This document shows, in pieces, positions 34,905 through 42,997 of a stretch of 58,174 bases of DNA. The stretch is from Terriglobia bacterium (GTDB lineage: Bacteria; Acidobacteriota; Terriglobia; JAIQFV01). The stretch lies in assembly GCA_020072965.1 (NCBI GenBank), contig JAIQFY010000030.1, positions 1 to 58,174 of the forward strand, read 5' to 3'. Made by a program: the position numbers and the translations under genes. Below the pieces are notes generated by a model. That model was not told where the DNA came from and did no database searches. It was given only the letters and a program-made list of their open reading frames with translations. Positions within the stretch are counted from its first letter, which is position 1; every line of letters starts with the position of its first letter.

Positions 34905-37082
34905 CTAGGCGGTCTGGATCAAGAAAATTTCTCTCGGGATGATAATTCCGCGCTGCTGCAACTTCTCGACAAATCTGGGAACGATTCCCGTGGGCACGAA
35001 CTGCCCCAGCACTTTTCCCTCAGGGGACATCCCGGTTTGCTTGAAAATAAAAATATCGGACATCGTAAAAACATTTCCTTCCTGTCCTGTCACCTCGGAA
35101 ATATGGGTGATTTTCCGGCTGCCGTCCGCAAGGCGCGACTCCTGCACGATAATCTGGATGGCCGAAGCGATTTGATCGCGGATGGCTTTGGAAGGCAGAT
35201 CCAGCCCCGCCATCAGGCTCATCGTCTCCAGCCGGGACAAGGCGTCGCGCGGCGTATTCGCGTGGACGGTGGTGAGCGAACCGTCATGACCCGTGTTCAT
35301 CGCCTGAAGCATGTCCAACGCCTCACCTCCGCGGCATTCGCCCACCACGATGCGGTCCGGCCGCATGCGCAAACAGTTCCGCACCAGGTCGCGGATCGTA
35401 ATCGCTCCTTCCCCCTCGATGTTTGCCGGCCGCGATTCCAGGCGCACCACGTGGTCCTGGGGCAACTGCAGTTCCGCCGAGTCCTCCACGGTCACGATGC
35501 GCTCATCCGCGGGAATAAAGGAAGAAAGGATGTTGAGCAAGGTCGTTTTACCAGAGCCCGTGCCGCCCGAGATGACCACGTTCTGGCGTGCCCGGACCGC
35601 CGCCGCCAACAGCTGGGACATTTGATTTGTCAGGGTGTTGTAATGAACGAGGTCTTCCACCTTCAGGCGCTTCTTGGGGAACTTGCGGATTGTCAGGCAC
35701 GGTCCGCCGAGGGCGAGGGGGGGAATGATGGCATTGACGCGCGATCCATCGGACAAGCGGGCATCCACCATGGGGGACTTCTCATCGATGCGTCGACCCA
35801 GCGGCGCCACGATGCGCTCGATCACTCCGCGCAACTGCTCGTTGGTCAAAAATCGTCCCTTGCTCAGCTCGATCTTCCCGCGCCGTTCGACGTAGATCTG
35901 ATCGATGCGATTGACCATGATTTCGGTAATGTCGGCGTCCGCCAGCATATCTTCGAGAGGACCCAGTCCGAGGGCTTCGTCGATGACCTCCTTCACCAAC
36001 AGCTTGCGCTGCTCGCGGGAGGCAGACAATCCTCTCAACTCTTCATCCAGCAACGCGACAATCTTCATTTCAGCACGTTGCCGGACCTCCTGGACTTTGG
36101 TCGGATCCTGGCTCACGAGATCAGACTTCACAATCTTCAGCTCGTCCACCAACCGCTTGTGGATGCGCAGCTTCAGGTCGAGGAACTTCTCTTCGATGGA
36201 ACGCTCCCCACTGATCGGAACCACCACCGCCCCGCCGGCAGCGGCAGGCACTGGGCCTGCGGAAGCGTGAAATTCCGGGGCGGGCGCTCCCCGTTGTTGC
36301 CGCGCCATGGCCCCCAGGCGGCGAAAATCCGTCCTTAATTGCTGGTGAAGCATCTGGCTGGTGGCGTCAATAGCGCGTGTAATCGGATGCCGTGCATCCA
36401 TCAACACGAGCGGGGTGGCCATCGACATGGACAACGAAATCGCATCCCCATCCTCAGGGATCTGCACGCTGAGTGGAAGGTTTAAACTGCGTTCCATGAC
36501 CTCGGGGCTCACCAGGGTCTTTGTCGTCACTCGGTTCGCAACGATACGAAAGATTTCACGGGCAAAGTGCAGGGACTGGAGATACTCCAGCTTGCGTCTT
36601 GCCCGCGTCACCGAAAGCATGTCCGGGGTAACCAGCAGGGCGATGACGTCGGAGTTGTCGAAAATTTCGATGTTGGTGGAATCCAGATCCGTGGTAGTGT
36701 CCACCACCACATAGTTATATCCCCCGCGGACCAGGCTCATAATGCGGTTGATATGACCTTCGTTGATGAGCCTGCTCTGGAAGGATTCGTTAATCGCCAC
36801 CAGGACATCAATGCCCGAGGAGTGGTGCGTGAAGTAGCCTTTTACCAGGGCAGGCTGCAACCGGCCCAACAGAGGGATAAGGTCGGCGATGGCCTTGGCC
36901 TTGTCGAGGCCGAGCAATTGTGCGGCATCGCCGGGCAGGGGAAGCCCCATGTCGAGCAGCAAGACCTTTCCCTTGCTCTCCCGCATCAGGCTGATGGCAA
37001 GATTGACGGCGAACAGCGTCTTGCCGCAGGCCCCCTTGCCCGAATGGACTGTGACGATATGTCCTGTCGTTTCCGAACTCAA
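34905..37082 (-). CDS. cpaF: CpaE-CpaF fusion: MinD-like domain plus Tad assembly ATPase
   Basis: A fused protein of about 725 residues. The N-terminal part (about 1-250) is a ParA/MinD-type ATPase as in CpaE, with the deviant Walker A KGACGKT at 16-22 and VVVDTTTDLDS near 125. The C-terminal part (about 290-725) is CpaF/TadA: DITEIMVNRIDQIYVERRG, Walker A GGTGSGKT at 506-513, Walker B RIVVGECRGGE at 577-587 and LTTVHANTPRDAL. The frame extends to 37364, but that part overlaps cpaC by almost 200 bases and contains low-quality basic sequence. I chose the TTG at 37082, which has GGAGGCAGGAAG just upstream and starts right before the ATPase fold. Another TTG at 37139 is possible. Confidence 0.85.
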   Translation of the reverse strand: MSSETTGHIVTVHSGKGACGKTLFAVNLAISLMRESKGKVLLLDMGLPLPGDAAQLLGLDKAKAIADLIPLLGRLQPALVKGYFTHHSSGIDVLVAINESFQSRLINEGHINRIMSLVRGGYNYVVVDTTTDLDSTNIEIFDNSDVIALLVTPDMLSVTRARRKLEYLQSLHFAREIFRIVANRVTTKTLVSPEVMERSLNLPLSVQIPEDGDAISLSMSMATPLVLMDARHPITRAIDATSQMLHQQLRTDFRRLGAMARQQRGAPAPEFHASAGPVPAAAGGAVVVPISGERSIEEKFLDLKLRIHKRLVDELKIVKSDLVSQDPTKVQEVRQRAEMKIVALLDEELRGLSASREQRKLLVKEVIDEALGLGPLEDMLADADITEIMVNRIDQIYVERRGKIELSKGRFLTNEQLRGVIERIVAPLGRRIDEKSPMVDARLSDGSRVNAIIPPLALGGPCLTIRKFPKKRLKVEDLVHYNTLTNQMSQLLAAAVRARQNVVISGGTGSGKTTLLNILSSFIPADERIVTVEDSAELQLPQDHVVRLESRPANIEGEGAITIRDLVRNCLRMRPDRIVVGECRGGEALDMLQAMNTGHDGSLTTVHANTPRDALSRLETMSLMAGLDLPSKAIRDQIASAIQIIVQESRLADGSRKITHISEVTGQEGNVFTMSDIFIFKQTGMSPEGKVLGQFVPTGIVPRFVEKLQQRGIIIPREIFLIQTA

Positions 37083-37170
37083 AAGCTTCCTGCCTCCACG
37101 GTGTGACTTGGGAGTCGGCCGGGATGCGTCAAACGGCAATTCACGGGCCGAGTGCGCTCCTGTGCTTCCC

Positions 37171-38526
37171 CTACTTTTTCTTAGGCGGTTTCTTGTCCTT
37201 CCCCTTGGTCTGGCTGGTATCGGGAGTGCCCATTTCCTTGTCGGTGGCTGTGAGTTCTTTGTACTGGTCAAAATTCTTCTGAGTTTCACCGGCGACGTTT
37301 TGACCCGCTTCAGCAGCGCTCCTGACGAGGTGAGGCGTCGCGAACATAACCAGGTCCGTTTCATTTTTTCGGAACTGCTGTGACTTGAAAAGGTTTCCGA
37401 GAGCCGGAAGGTTGCCTAACGCAGGGATCTTGTCCACCAGGAGGCTGTCCTCATTTTGGACCAGGCCGCCCAGGACGATTGTTTCGCCTTCATGGACGAA
37501 GAGCTTGGTGTCCACCTGGTTCTTGACAATGCCCGGAGGGCTGTCGGCGGTTCCCTGGCCGCTCAAGCGGCTCGCCTCGATGGATATGGCCATGGAGATA
37601 TTGTTGAGTTGATCGACCTGCGGTTGAAAATCCAGCTTCAGCCCGAATTCTTTATACTGAACGGAGAACTGTCCCAGGCCCTGGGCCACGCGGATGGGAA
37701 TTTCTCCGCCGACAAAGAGATGGCCCTTTTCACCACTGCGCGTGATCAGGGTCGGATTAGAGAGAAGGCGACCCTTGCCGGTGGAGGTGATGGCGTTCAA
37801 CTGGGGCAGGTTCAATGTACCGGTAATCGGGCTGAGGGCGGGCGCCCCTTTTGACGAGAACGTCATGGGATTCAGCTGAATCGGGGTGCCGGACCATTGG
37901 ACGCCCAGGTTCCGCAGGTAGCTGCGGTCCACTTCCATGATCTTGACATCCAACTGCACGGTGCGAATGGAGGAGGCCTGCTGCTCGTCCATCAGGCGCT
38001 GGGTCTCCTTTGACATTTTCACCAGGTTCAGGACGTCCTTGCGGCCGGCGACGACCTTGTTGATGCGGTCCATATCGTCCTGGGTCAACACTTCGCCATC
38101 AATCACCACTTGCGACCCTACGGCCCGGAACTTGATGCCTTCGATGCTTCCGATAATCTGCTGGAGTTCCTGCATCGTTTGCCGCACATTGGTCGGATTC
38201 ACATAGATCTGGATTTCGTCGCGCAACGCTCCCTGCTGATCCCAGAGCATCAACTTGGTAATACCCACCTGGCGGCCAATGAACAGGACGACGGTACGGT
38301 CCTTGATGATCTCAATCTGGGCGATCTTCGGGTCTCCGATGGAAATGTTTCCAATCCTGTAATTCATGGTGACCGTCTTCTGGTCGCCCACGAACAGCGT
38401 CTGGTCTTCGGCCCAGGCCGTTCCCATCCCGGAAAACATGATCACCACACCCAGCATGAAGATACCCATGCGCAGGGCGCGGCGCCGACTGTTCTTCGTT
38501 GCTTGTTTTTTCACGATGCCACCCAC
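37171..38526 (-). CDS. cpaC: Tad pilus secretin CpaC/RcpA
   Basis: The outer-membrane secretin of the Tad system, 451 residues. A signal peptide (about 20-39, ending TAWA) is followed by the pilus-type N-domain (GDQKTVTMNYRIGNISIGDPKIAQI) and a BON-like segment (IEGIKFRAVGSQVVIDGEV). The secretin core (about 195-400) carries LLSNPTLITRSGEKGHLFVGGEIPI and the terminal motif IPALGNLPALGNLFKS. The end is lysine-rich (KPPKKK). It forms the channel through which the Flp pilus passes. Confidence 0.93.
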   Translation of the reverse strand: MGGIVKKQATKNSRRRALRMGIFMLGVVIMFSGMGTAWAEDQTLFVGDQKTVTMNYRIGNISIGDPKIAQIEIIKDRTVVLFIGRQVGITKLMLWDQQGALRDEIQIYVNPTNVRQTMQELQQIIGSIEGIKFRAVGSQVVIDGEVLTQDDMDRINKVVAGRKDVLNLVKMSKETQRLMDEQQASSIRTVQLDVKIMEVDRSYLRNLGVQWSGTPIQLNPMTFSSKGAPALSPITGTLNLPQLNAITSTGKGRLLSNPTLITRSGEKGHLFVGGEIPIRVAQGLGQFSVQYKEFGLKLDFQPQVDQLNNISMAISIEASRLSGQGTADSPPGIVKNQVDTKLFVHEGETIVLGGLVQNEDSLLVDKIPALGNLPALGNLFKSQQFRKNETDLVMFATPHLVRSAAEAGQNVAGETQKNFDQYKELTATDKEMGTPDTSQTKGKDKKPPKKK

Positions 38527-38603
38527 CTTTCTTCCAGTAAACGTGCGGGGAAACCTGTCAACTAAACCCGCTCAACCTCGCCAGAGAGCGGTTCACTCAA
38601 AGA

Positions 38604-39479
38604 TCATTGGCCGCGGATTTCGCGCCAGGAGGGCCCATGCCGTGGAACGACCGGCATGTCCACTTTCAAGACTGTAAATGCAGTCGAGTTCTTCAACTCC
38701 ACGACGGTGTCCTTTTCGCGGAACGACCGCAACACCAGCGTCAGGTCGCCTGCGTTTTGCGCGAAGATGATGTCCTGAGCATTTTCCGGGGTCATGGCCA
38801 CCGTCACGGTCATGAACCTCGGAGGAGCTTCCGGCCGTGCTGGGACGCCGGTTTGGCCATATTGCTCCAATCGCTGCTTCGCCTTTTCGCGCTGGTCCTG
38901 ATTCAGGGTGATGGTCTCCCCGGTGTCCTGACCCGTTGCCAGTACAAGGACATTCTGAAAGAGCGTCAGGGCCTGCGACTGCTGGTTGGGGGCCACAGAA
39001 ACAGGGGTCACCTGGGCGTTCGCCGGAAATGAGCCGAACTTGAACAGGCCCACGATATCGACGTAATTACCAGGCTGCACCAAGTTGGCCACGCCGCTGA
39101 CATCGTTGACCGCGATGGTGACCGCACGCTTACCGACAGGGACTTTGAACGCCAGGCCGGTGCCCCTTTCGTAGGACAGGAGCTCGGTACCCAGGACCTG
39201 TGAGTTCTTCATGATCGGGACCCTGGAGATATTTCCAATGACGGCCTTGAGATCAGAGACGGCGGCCTTCTGGACCCATTTCTGCGGGATCTGGGCGAGC
39301 TTGACCTGATTCTCTTCGATGGGCACGCTCGGAAGGATATCATCCGTGGCGATGATCACATCCTTGGGATTGGAGCTTTCCAGCAGCGCGGTTTCCCTTG
39401 TGTTCAGGTAGACATACACAAGGATCATGGCAACAATCGCCAGCAGCAACGACATTAGTATGCGTGGTTTAAGTTTCAT
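38604..39479 (-). CDS. cpaB: Tad pilus periplasmic protein CpaB/RcpC
   Basis: A protein of 291 residues. One N-terminal membrane helix (about 7-25) is followed by an SAF-like beta-clip (VIIATDDILPSVPIEENQVKLAQIP) and the RcpC/CpaB core (VPVGKRAVTIAVNDVSGVANLVQPGNYVDIVG). CpaB sits in the periplasm and assists the secretin. It lies 77 bases upstream of cpaC, in the usual order cpaB-cpaC-cpaE/F-tadB-tadC. Confidence 0.93.
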   Translation of the reverse strand: MKLKPRILMSLLLAIVAMILVYVYLNTRETALLESSNPKDVIIATDDILPSVPIEENQVKLAQIPQKWVQKAAVSDLKAVIGNISRVPIMKNSQVLGTELLSYERGTGLAFKVPVGKRAVTIAVNDVSGVANLVQPGNYVDIVGLFKFGSFPANAQVTPVSVAPNQQSQALTLFQNVLVLATGQDTGETITLNQDQREKAKQRLEQYGQTGVPARPEAPPRFMTVTVAMTPENAQDIIFAQNAGDLTLVLRSFREKDTVVELKNSTAFTVLKVDMPVVPRHGPSWREIRGQ

Positions 39480-39592
39480 CAGAGGCCCTCACTTGGAGTT
39501 TCCTTTCGGTCGAGTCGTTTGTAATCATCCGGCGGTCATTCAATTGAGACTTGTTTCTAGATTGAAGCCAGGGCTCGAAGCTTACTTCGCTT

Positions 39593-40264
39593 TCAGTTTC
39601 CGCAATTGGGCGTCAGACCATACACCGGGAGTCCGTGCTCATCTGTCCCTGAAGTATGCGGGAAGGCAGGTTCCTGATGTGGATGGTCGTTAATCCATTG
39701 CTGTTGCATCTCTCCCACAGTGTGGCTATTCCCATCTCCGTCGGTCATGGTAGCGCCGCATCCTTTTTGGGGAGGCGCCTGCTGATTGCCTAAAGATACA
39801 TCCGGACTCGTCCCGACGATATCCCAGGGGAGACCCTTGGTTCCCGCAGCAATCCAGTAAACCCGCGCCACCTGCGTGGGAACTCCCAGCATGCTGCCCT
39901 GGAAAAATGGAATAATGGGGAATGATTGTTGGCTGGAGCCCCCACCGCCGCCCCCCCCTCCACCTCCACCGCTGGCCTTGGCCAGGGTGAGCGGCGAGCT
40001 GTACTGGGCGATTTCATTGTCGCTGTTGTTCTTGTCACGCGCGTTCTTGAAGGCGTCGTAGTAAGCGTTGGCGGTCATCTGAAAGAGCGTGTTGTGGATC
40101 AGGAAGGTCTGGTAGATGCCCGCGATGAGCATGAACATCAGGAACATGACGAACAGGGTTTCCATGGTGGCCTGACCACCGCTTGCTGTCATGAGCCCTC
40201 GGCGGGGGCCATGTGTCCCTTCGAACTTTTTCTGGGTAGGGGAAGTGTCCTTAACGAGATCCAT
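39593..40264 (-). CDS. TadE-like pseudopilin with polyglycine run
   Basis: A protein of 223 residues. A 30-residue leader ending SGG precedes QATMET and a hydrophobic helix (about 31-55), the TadE/pseudopilin layout. The ectodomain has a run of 11 glycines encoded by C-rich DNA, including a C8 homopolymer at 39951-39958, then a region with no recognised fold. It is likely anchored in the inner membrane and cut by a prepilin peptidase not encoded in this window. Confidence 0.75.
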   Translation of the reverse strand: MDLVKDTSPTQKKFEGTHGPRRGLMTASGGQATMETLFVMFLMFMLIAGIYQTFLIHNTLFQMTANAYYDAFKNARDKNNSDNEIAQYSSPLTLAKASGGGGGGGGGGGSSQQSFPIIPFFQGSMLGVPTQVARVYWIAAGTKGLPWDIVGTSPDVSLGNQQAPPQKGCGATMTDGDGNSHTVGEMQQQWINDHPHQEPAFPHTSGTDEHGLPVYGLTPNCGN

Positions 40265-40327
40265 TTAAACCGCCATCGCTCCAGTGATTCGATTGGGCCG
40301 GCATTCTCACCGGGCTAGTACAAGGGC

Positions 40328-41308
40328 TCAGTGCTTAATGTTACTTATCTCTGATTCAATGGTCTGAAAACTCGACAACGAGACGCCGTTTTGAGCCGCC
40401 TGGATTACCAGTTGCGCGTCCAACCACAGCTTAGTCATCTGGGTCTGGGTGTATCCGCTATAATCACCGTCGTCCAGATATCCTTTCAGCGGCAGCATCC
40501 TCACCTGGAACTTTCCGCCCTCGTCACTGTTATCGGGATCGATGGAGCCGTTGGTGGGCTTGGCCATGGCTACAGCGGTCATGGCCGGTATCTTAAAAAC
40601 GCTTGGCAAGACCACGCCATCGGTTGGGTCGGCCTTCACCCACCACAGGAAATTGACTTTCTTATGGCCGTCCTTGGCGATGTTCCACACCTCGCTCAGA
40701 TCCAGTTGATGAACATTGACGCCGATCCAATAGATCCCCACGTAGGTGGTGTTCTCGCCTTCCATCTTCGAGACCTTGTCGACCTCAATCAAGTCACCCG
40801 GAATTCCGAAGAGAGGGTAAGACAATGAGACCCCCCTCAAGAGTTGATCGCCGTTTTTCTTGGTGACCTCCCTCGCCTCTTCGACCGCCTGAACATTTCC
40901 GGTCAGATTCAAAGCTTTGAAAAATGGTTTGTAAATACCGTTTCCCACCTTCCACAGGGGGTCGGCAATGTCGGCCAGGTAATCCAGAGTCACCGTAAAG
41001 CTTACTGTCAGAATCTGGGTGGGGGTGAACACAAACCATTTTTCGGCCCAGTTGGTTTCGTACAGCGAATTGAGTACCTGGGCCTGGCGCGTGGCCCCCG
41101 TCCATGCCCCGGAATCGGCGATCATTTGCAGGATGGTCCGCCGGTTGATGGCTTGGCCGAGGTTCACGATAAAAGCCAGGAATAGGAACAGCGTCCAGAA
41201 GGCGGCGATAAAAAAGAGGGTTGTTTGCCCGCGCTCGGAACGCAAGCGCATGGCCGGGGATCGGAGGGAGGAGGGCGCAGGCAGGGCGGCGATCGAACGA
41301 TCGGTCAT
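40328..41308 (-). CDS. TadG-like pilus-associated protein
   Basis: A protein of 326 residues. A leader of about 27 residues ends SERG, followed by QTTLFF and a membrane helix. The next segment (FIVNLGQAINRRTILQMIADSGAWTGA) is typical of TadE/TadG proteins. The remainder is extracytoplasmic. Unlike its neighbours it lacks the glutamate at position +5, as is common for TadG. Its start overlaps the stop of the previous gene by four bases. Confidence 0.78.
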   Translation of the reverse strand: MTDRSIAALPAPSSLRSPAMRLRSERGQTTLFFIAAFWTLFLFLAFIVNLGQAINRRTILQMIADSGAWTGATRQAQVLNSLYETNWAEKWFVFTPTQILTVSFTVTLDYLADIADPLWKVGNGIYKPFFKALNLTGNVQAVEEAREVTKKNGDQLLRGVSLSYPLFGIPGDLIEVDKVSKMEGENTTYVGIYWIGVNVHQLDLSEVWNIAKDGHKKVNFLWWVKADPTDGVVLPSVFKIPAMTAVAMAKPTNGSIDPDNSDEGGKFQVRMLPLKGYLDDGDYSGYTQTQMTKLWLDAQLVIQAAQNGVSLSSFQTIESEISNIKH

Positions 41309-41952
41309 TTATTGTCCCCCTTTTCGTCGTTCTTTTTTATATTCTCCTGGATCATGGGCGCGCGGCCAATCGTCTTGACGGCTGAGGAACTGGTCCCGGC
41401 CAGGAAGGTCGGGATTCCCAGGGTGGTTTGATAGCTCACTTCAATGCAGGCGCTTTCGCCGCTCCCGCCTCCTCCACCGCCTCCACCCCCACCGCTTCCG
41501 ACACCGTGGCAGGAAGCCTTGTTGACATCGATGCCTGAGCCGCCGGAGCCCCAATTCATCGCCCCCAACACATCTTTGGCCGCGTCTTTGGCCTTGTCCA
41601 TGTCATCGTTGTTATCAATGTTCACTGACCAGGCCCGCGCTGCGGCGAAGGCGGCATAATTCGTCAGCAGCTTCGTACCGGCGATCATGGTAATGATCAC
41701 CAGCGACCAGATCAAAAAGAAGAAGATCAGGAAGTTGATCAAGAACTCCAGCAGGACTTGACCTTCTTCCGCTCTCCGCTTCCGACATGGAGTCTTTTGA
41801 ACCAGGGGTTTTGATGGGCCAGGCATTTTGATCCACCGGGTCGGGGGCCAGGAGGCCCTGTTTACCCGCGCATACAGCCCCCCGCAAAAGGGCAGTCGCG
41901 CCAGACCCACGGCGTTCCGTGCCTTTCTGCCGGTCGAAATATGAACTGTCAC
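41305..41952 (-). CDS. TadE-like pseudopilin with polyglycine run
   Basis: A protein of 215 residues from a GTG start. An internal ATG at 41826 (MPGPSKPLV), with GGTGGA before it, is a good alternative. RRAEEG then QVLLEF is the prepilin-like cleavage pattern, followed by a long hydrophobic helix and LLTNYAAFAAARAWSV, the TadE segment. An ectodomain with a run of nine glycines follows. It overlaps the TadG-like gene by ATGA. Confidence 0.75.
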   Translation of the reverse strand: MTVHISTGRKARNAVGLARLPFCGGLYARVNRASWPPTRWIKMPGPSKPLVQKTPCRKRRAEEGQVLLEFLINFLIFFFLIWSLVIITMIAGTKLLTNYAAFAAARAWSVNIDNNDDMDKAKDAAKDVLGAMNWGSGGSGIDVNKASCHGVGSGGGGGGGGGGSGESACIEVSYQTTLGIPTFLAGTSSSAVKTIGRAPMIQENIKKNDEKGDNK

Positions 41953-42027
41953 GCTCCTCCCTCAAATCAAGGGAGGCGCTTGAGGGTGTCCCGAGTTTGC
42001 GCCCTCATACTACTCCAGGAGGAACAC

Positions 42028-42285
42028 TTAGAAGCTGCTAGACGCATTCGTGATGGCATTAATAATGTTCCCGACCAGGTTGCTCACCAGGTTCTTGAAT
42101 CTCGGAGAGAGGAACATTGCAATGGCGATCAACAAGCTCACCATAATCAGGACAATCACGAGGTATTCCAAAGTGGTTTGGCCGCGCTGCTCCCGAGCTT
42201 TCCGTCGCAGATTGGCTCCCCAGAAGATGGCCTTCGAAGACCACTCCACCACTGCGTCGTTCAAACGCGATAGCTTGCCAAACAT
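42028..42285 (-). CDS. flp: Flp-type IVb pilin with long leader
   Basis: A protein of 85 residues. The leader of 35 residues ends EQRG, followed by QTTLEY and a 23-residue hydrophobic helix, then a short polar tail ending in ASSSF. Glutamate at +5 and tyrosine at +6 match Flp major pilins. It is one of a group of three small pilin genes that open the tad run. Confidence 0.88.
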   Translation of the reverse strand: MFGKLSRLNDAVVEWSSKAIFWGANLRRKAREQRGQTTLEYLVIVLIMVSLLIAIAMFLSPRFKNLVSNLVGNIINAITNASSSF

Positions 42286-42504
42286 ACTGTCCTCCTTATG
42301 CGGATTGGATTTACCTCACAGATAGGCGAAACGTACCCGTCTTGGGTTTCAAGGGCTCTGAAATAAACTTGAATACACGCGCAAATGCGTTGCGTGAAGG
42401 ATCCGGGATTGAGTGGGCCTCTTATTCGCAAGCAAGTAGTGAATCATTCCGGCCGGCATCGCTTGGTCCGCCAATCCCTATCCGGCTCCGTGATTCCCTC
42501 ATCC

Positions 42505-42678
42505 CTAACTTGTATAGGGCGAAATGAGCTTCTGGATCAAGGCTCTCATGAAGTGGGACCACCGGGGGGCTACAAAGCCAATCACAGCGATGGCTATCCC
42601 CCCGACCAGCAGGACCAGTGTCAAATACTCAAACAGCGATTGCCCCCTGGCATCCAGGAGTTTACGGACTCGTTTCAT
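42505..42678 (-). CDS. flp: Very short Flp-type pilin
   Basis: An open frame of 57 residues: MKRVRKLLDARG, then QSLFEY, then a hydrophobic helix (LTLVLLVGGIAIAVIGFV) and a short tail ending PYTS. The expected cleavage after Gly12, Glu at +5 and Tyr at +6 make this a clear Flp pilin despite its size. It lies 32 bases after the previous pilin gene. Size and composition fit a major Flp pilin (mature length about 45 residues). Confidence 0.85.
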   Translation of the reverse strand: MKRVRKLLDARGQSLFEYLTLVLLVGGIAIAVIGFVAPRWSHFMRALIQKLISPYTS

Positions 42679-42710
42679 GGGAGCCTGTTAACATTAGCCT
42701 CTGAAGTTTT

Positions 42711-42896
42711 TCACGGAGCCATCCTGGCCACGTGGAGACTCACGCTCTTAAACCCCTTGACCAGCGCCCCCCCGAACTTCATGAAAACGAAAATGATCAC
42801 CACGAATAACCCGAGTAACAGGACATACTCAAAAATGGCTTGTCCCTGGGACCTCAATCCCTTTCGGAGTCGAAATGGCTGCCGGTCGTGAGTCAT
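42711..42896 (-). CDS. flp: Flp-type IVb pilin, first gene of the tad run
   Basis: A protein of 61 residues from the ATG at 42896. The frame is open further upstream to 43037, but that part crosses the promoter region and overlaps the stop of the neighbouring gene. The leader (MTHDRQPFRLRKGLRSQG) is followed by QAIFEY and a hydrophobic helix, then a basic tail. Two TTGACA boxes lie 70-95 bases upstream of the start. Confidence 0.88.
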   Translation of the reverse strand: MTHDRQPFRLRKGLRSQGQAIFEYVLLLGLFVVIIFVFMKFGGALVKGFKSVSLHVARMAP

Positions 42897-42941
42897 CTCT
42901 GGGATAAAGCTCAAATTATTGGAAGGTAAATCTGAGAAAAT

Positions 42942-42989
42942 TATGTAAAAGGCGGGTTTTAGTATGTCAAAAACAAATTTGAGTGTCAA
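42942..42989 (-). promoter_or_regulatory. Candidate sigma-70-type promoter(s) for the pilin/tad run
   Basis: On the minus strand, TTGACA at 42970-42965 is followed after 17 bases by TACATA at 42947-42942. A second TTGACA at 42989-42984 is followed after 17 bases by CATACT. The DNA is AT-rich compared with its surroundings. It lies between the stop of the membrane-protein gene at 42998 and the first pilin gene, where transcription of the run would begin. Confidence 0.5.
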
Positions 42990-42997
42990 GCGCAGGG

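Noticed and set aside
34176-36338. 720-codon plus-strand frame opposite cpaF and tadB
   Set aside because: Antisense shadow of well-supported genes in GC-rich DNA; histidine/arginine/glutamine-rich translation without motifs.
37083-37364. N-terminal extension of the CpaE-CpaF fusion inside cpaC
   Set aside because: It overlaps cpaC by 194 bases, is rich in arginine and serine without motif, and the ATPase fold starts only after 37082.
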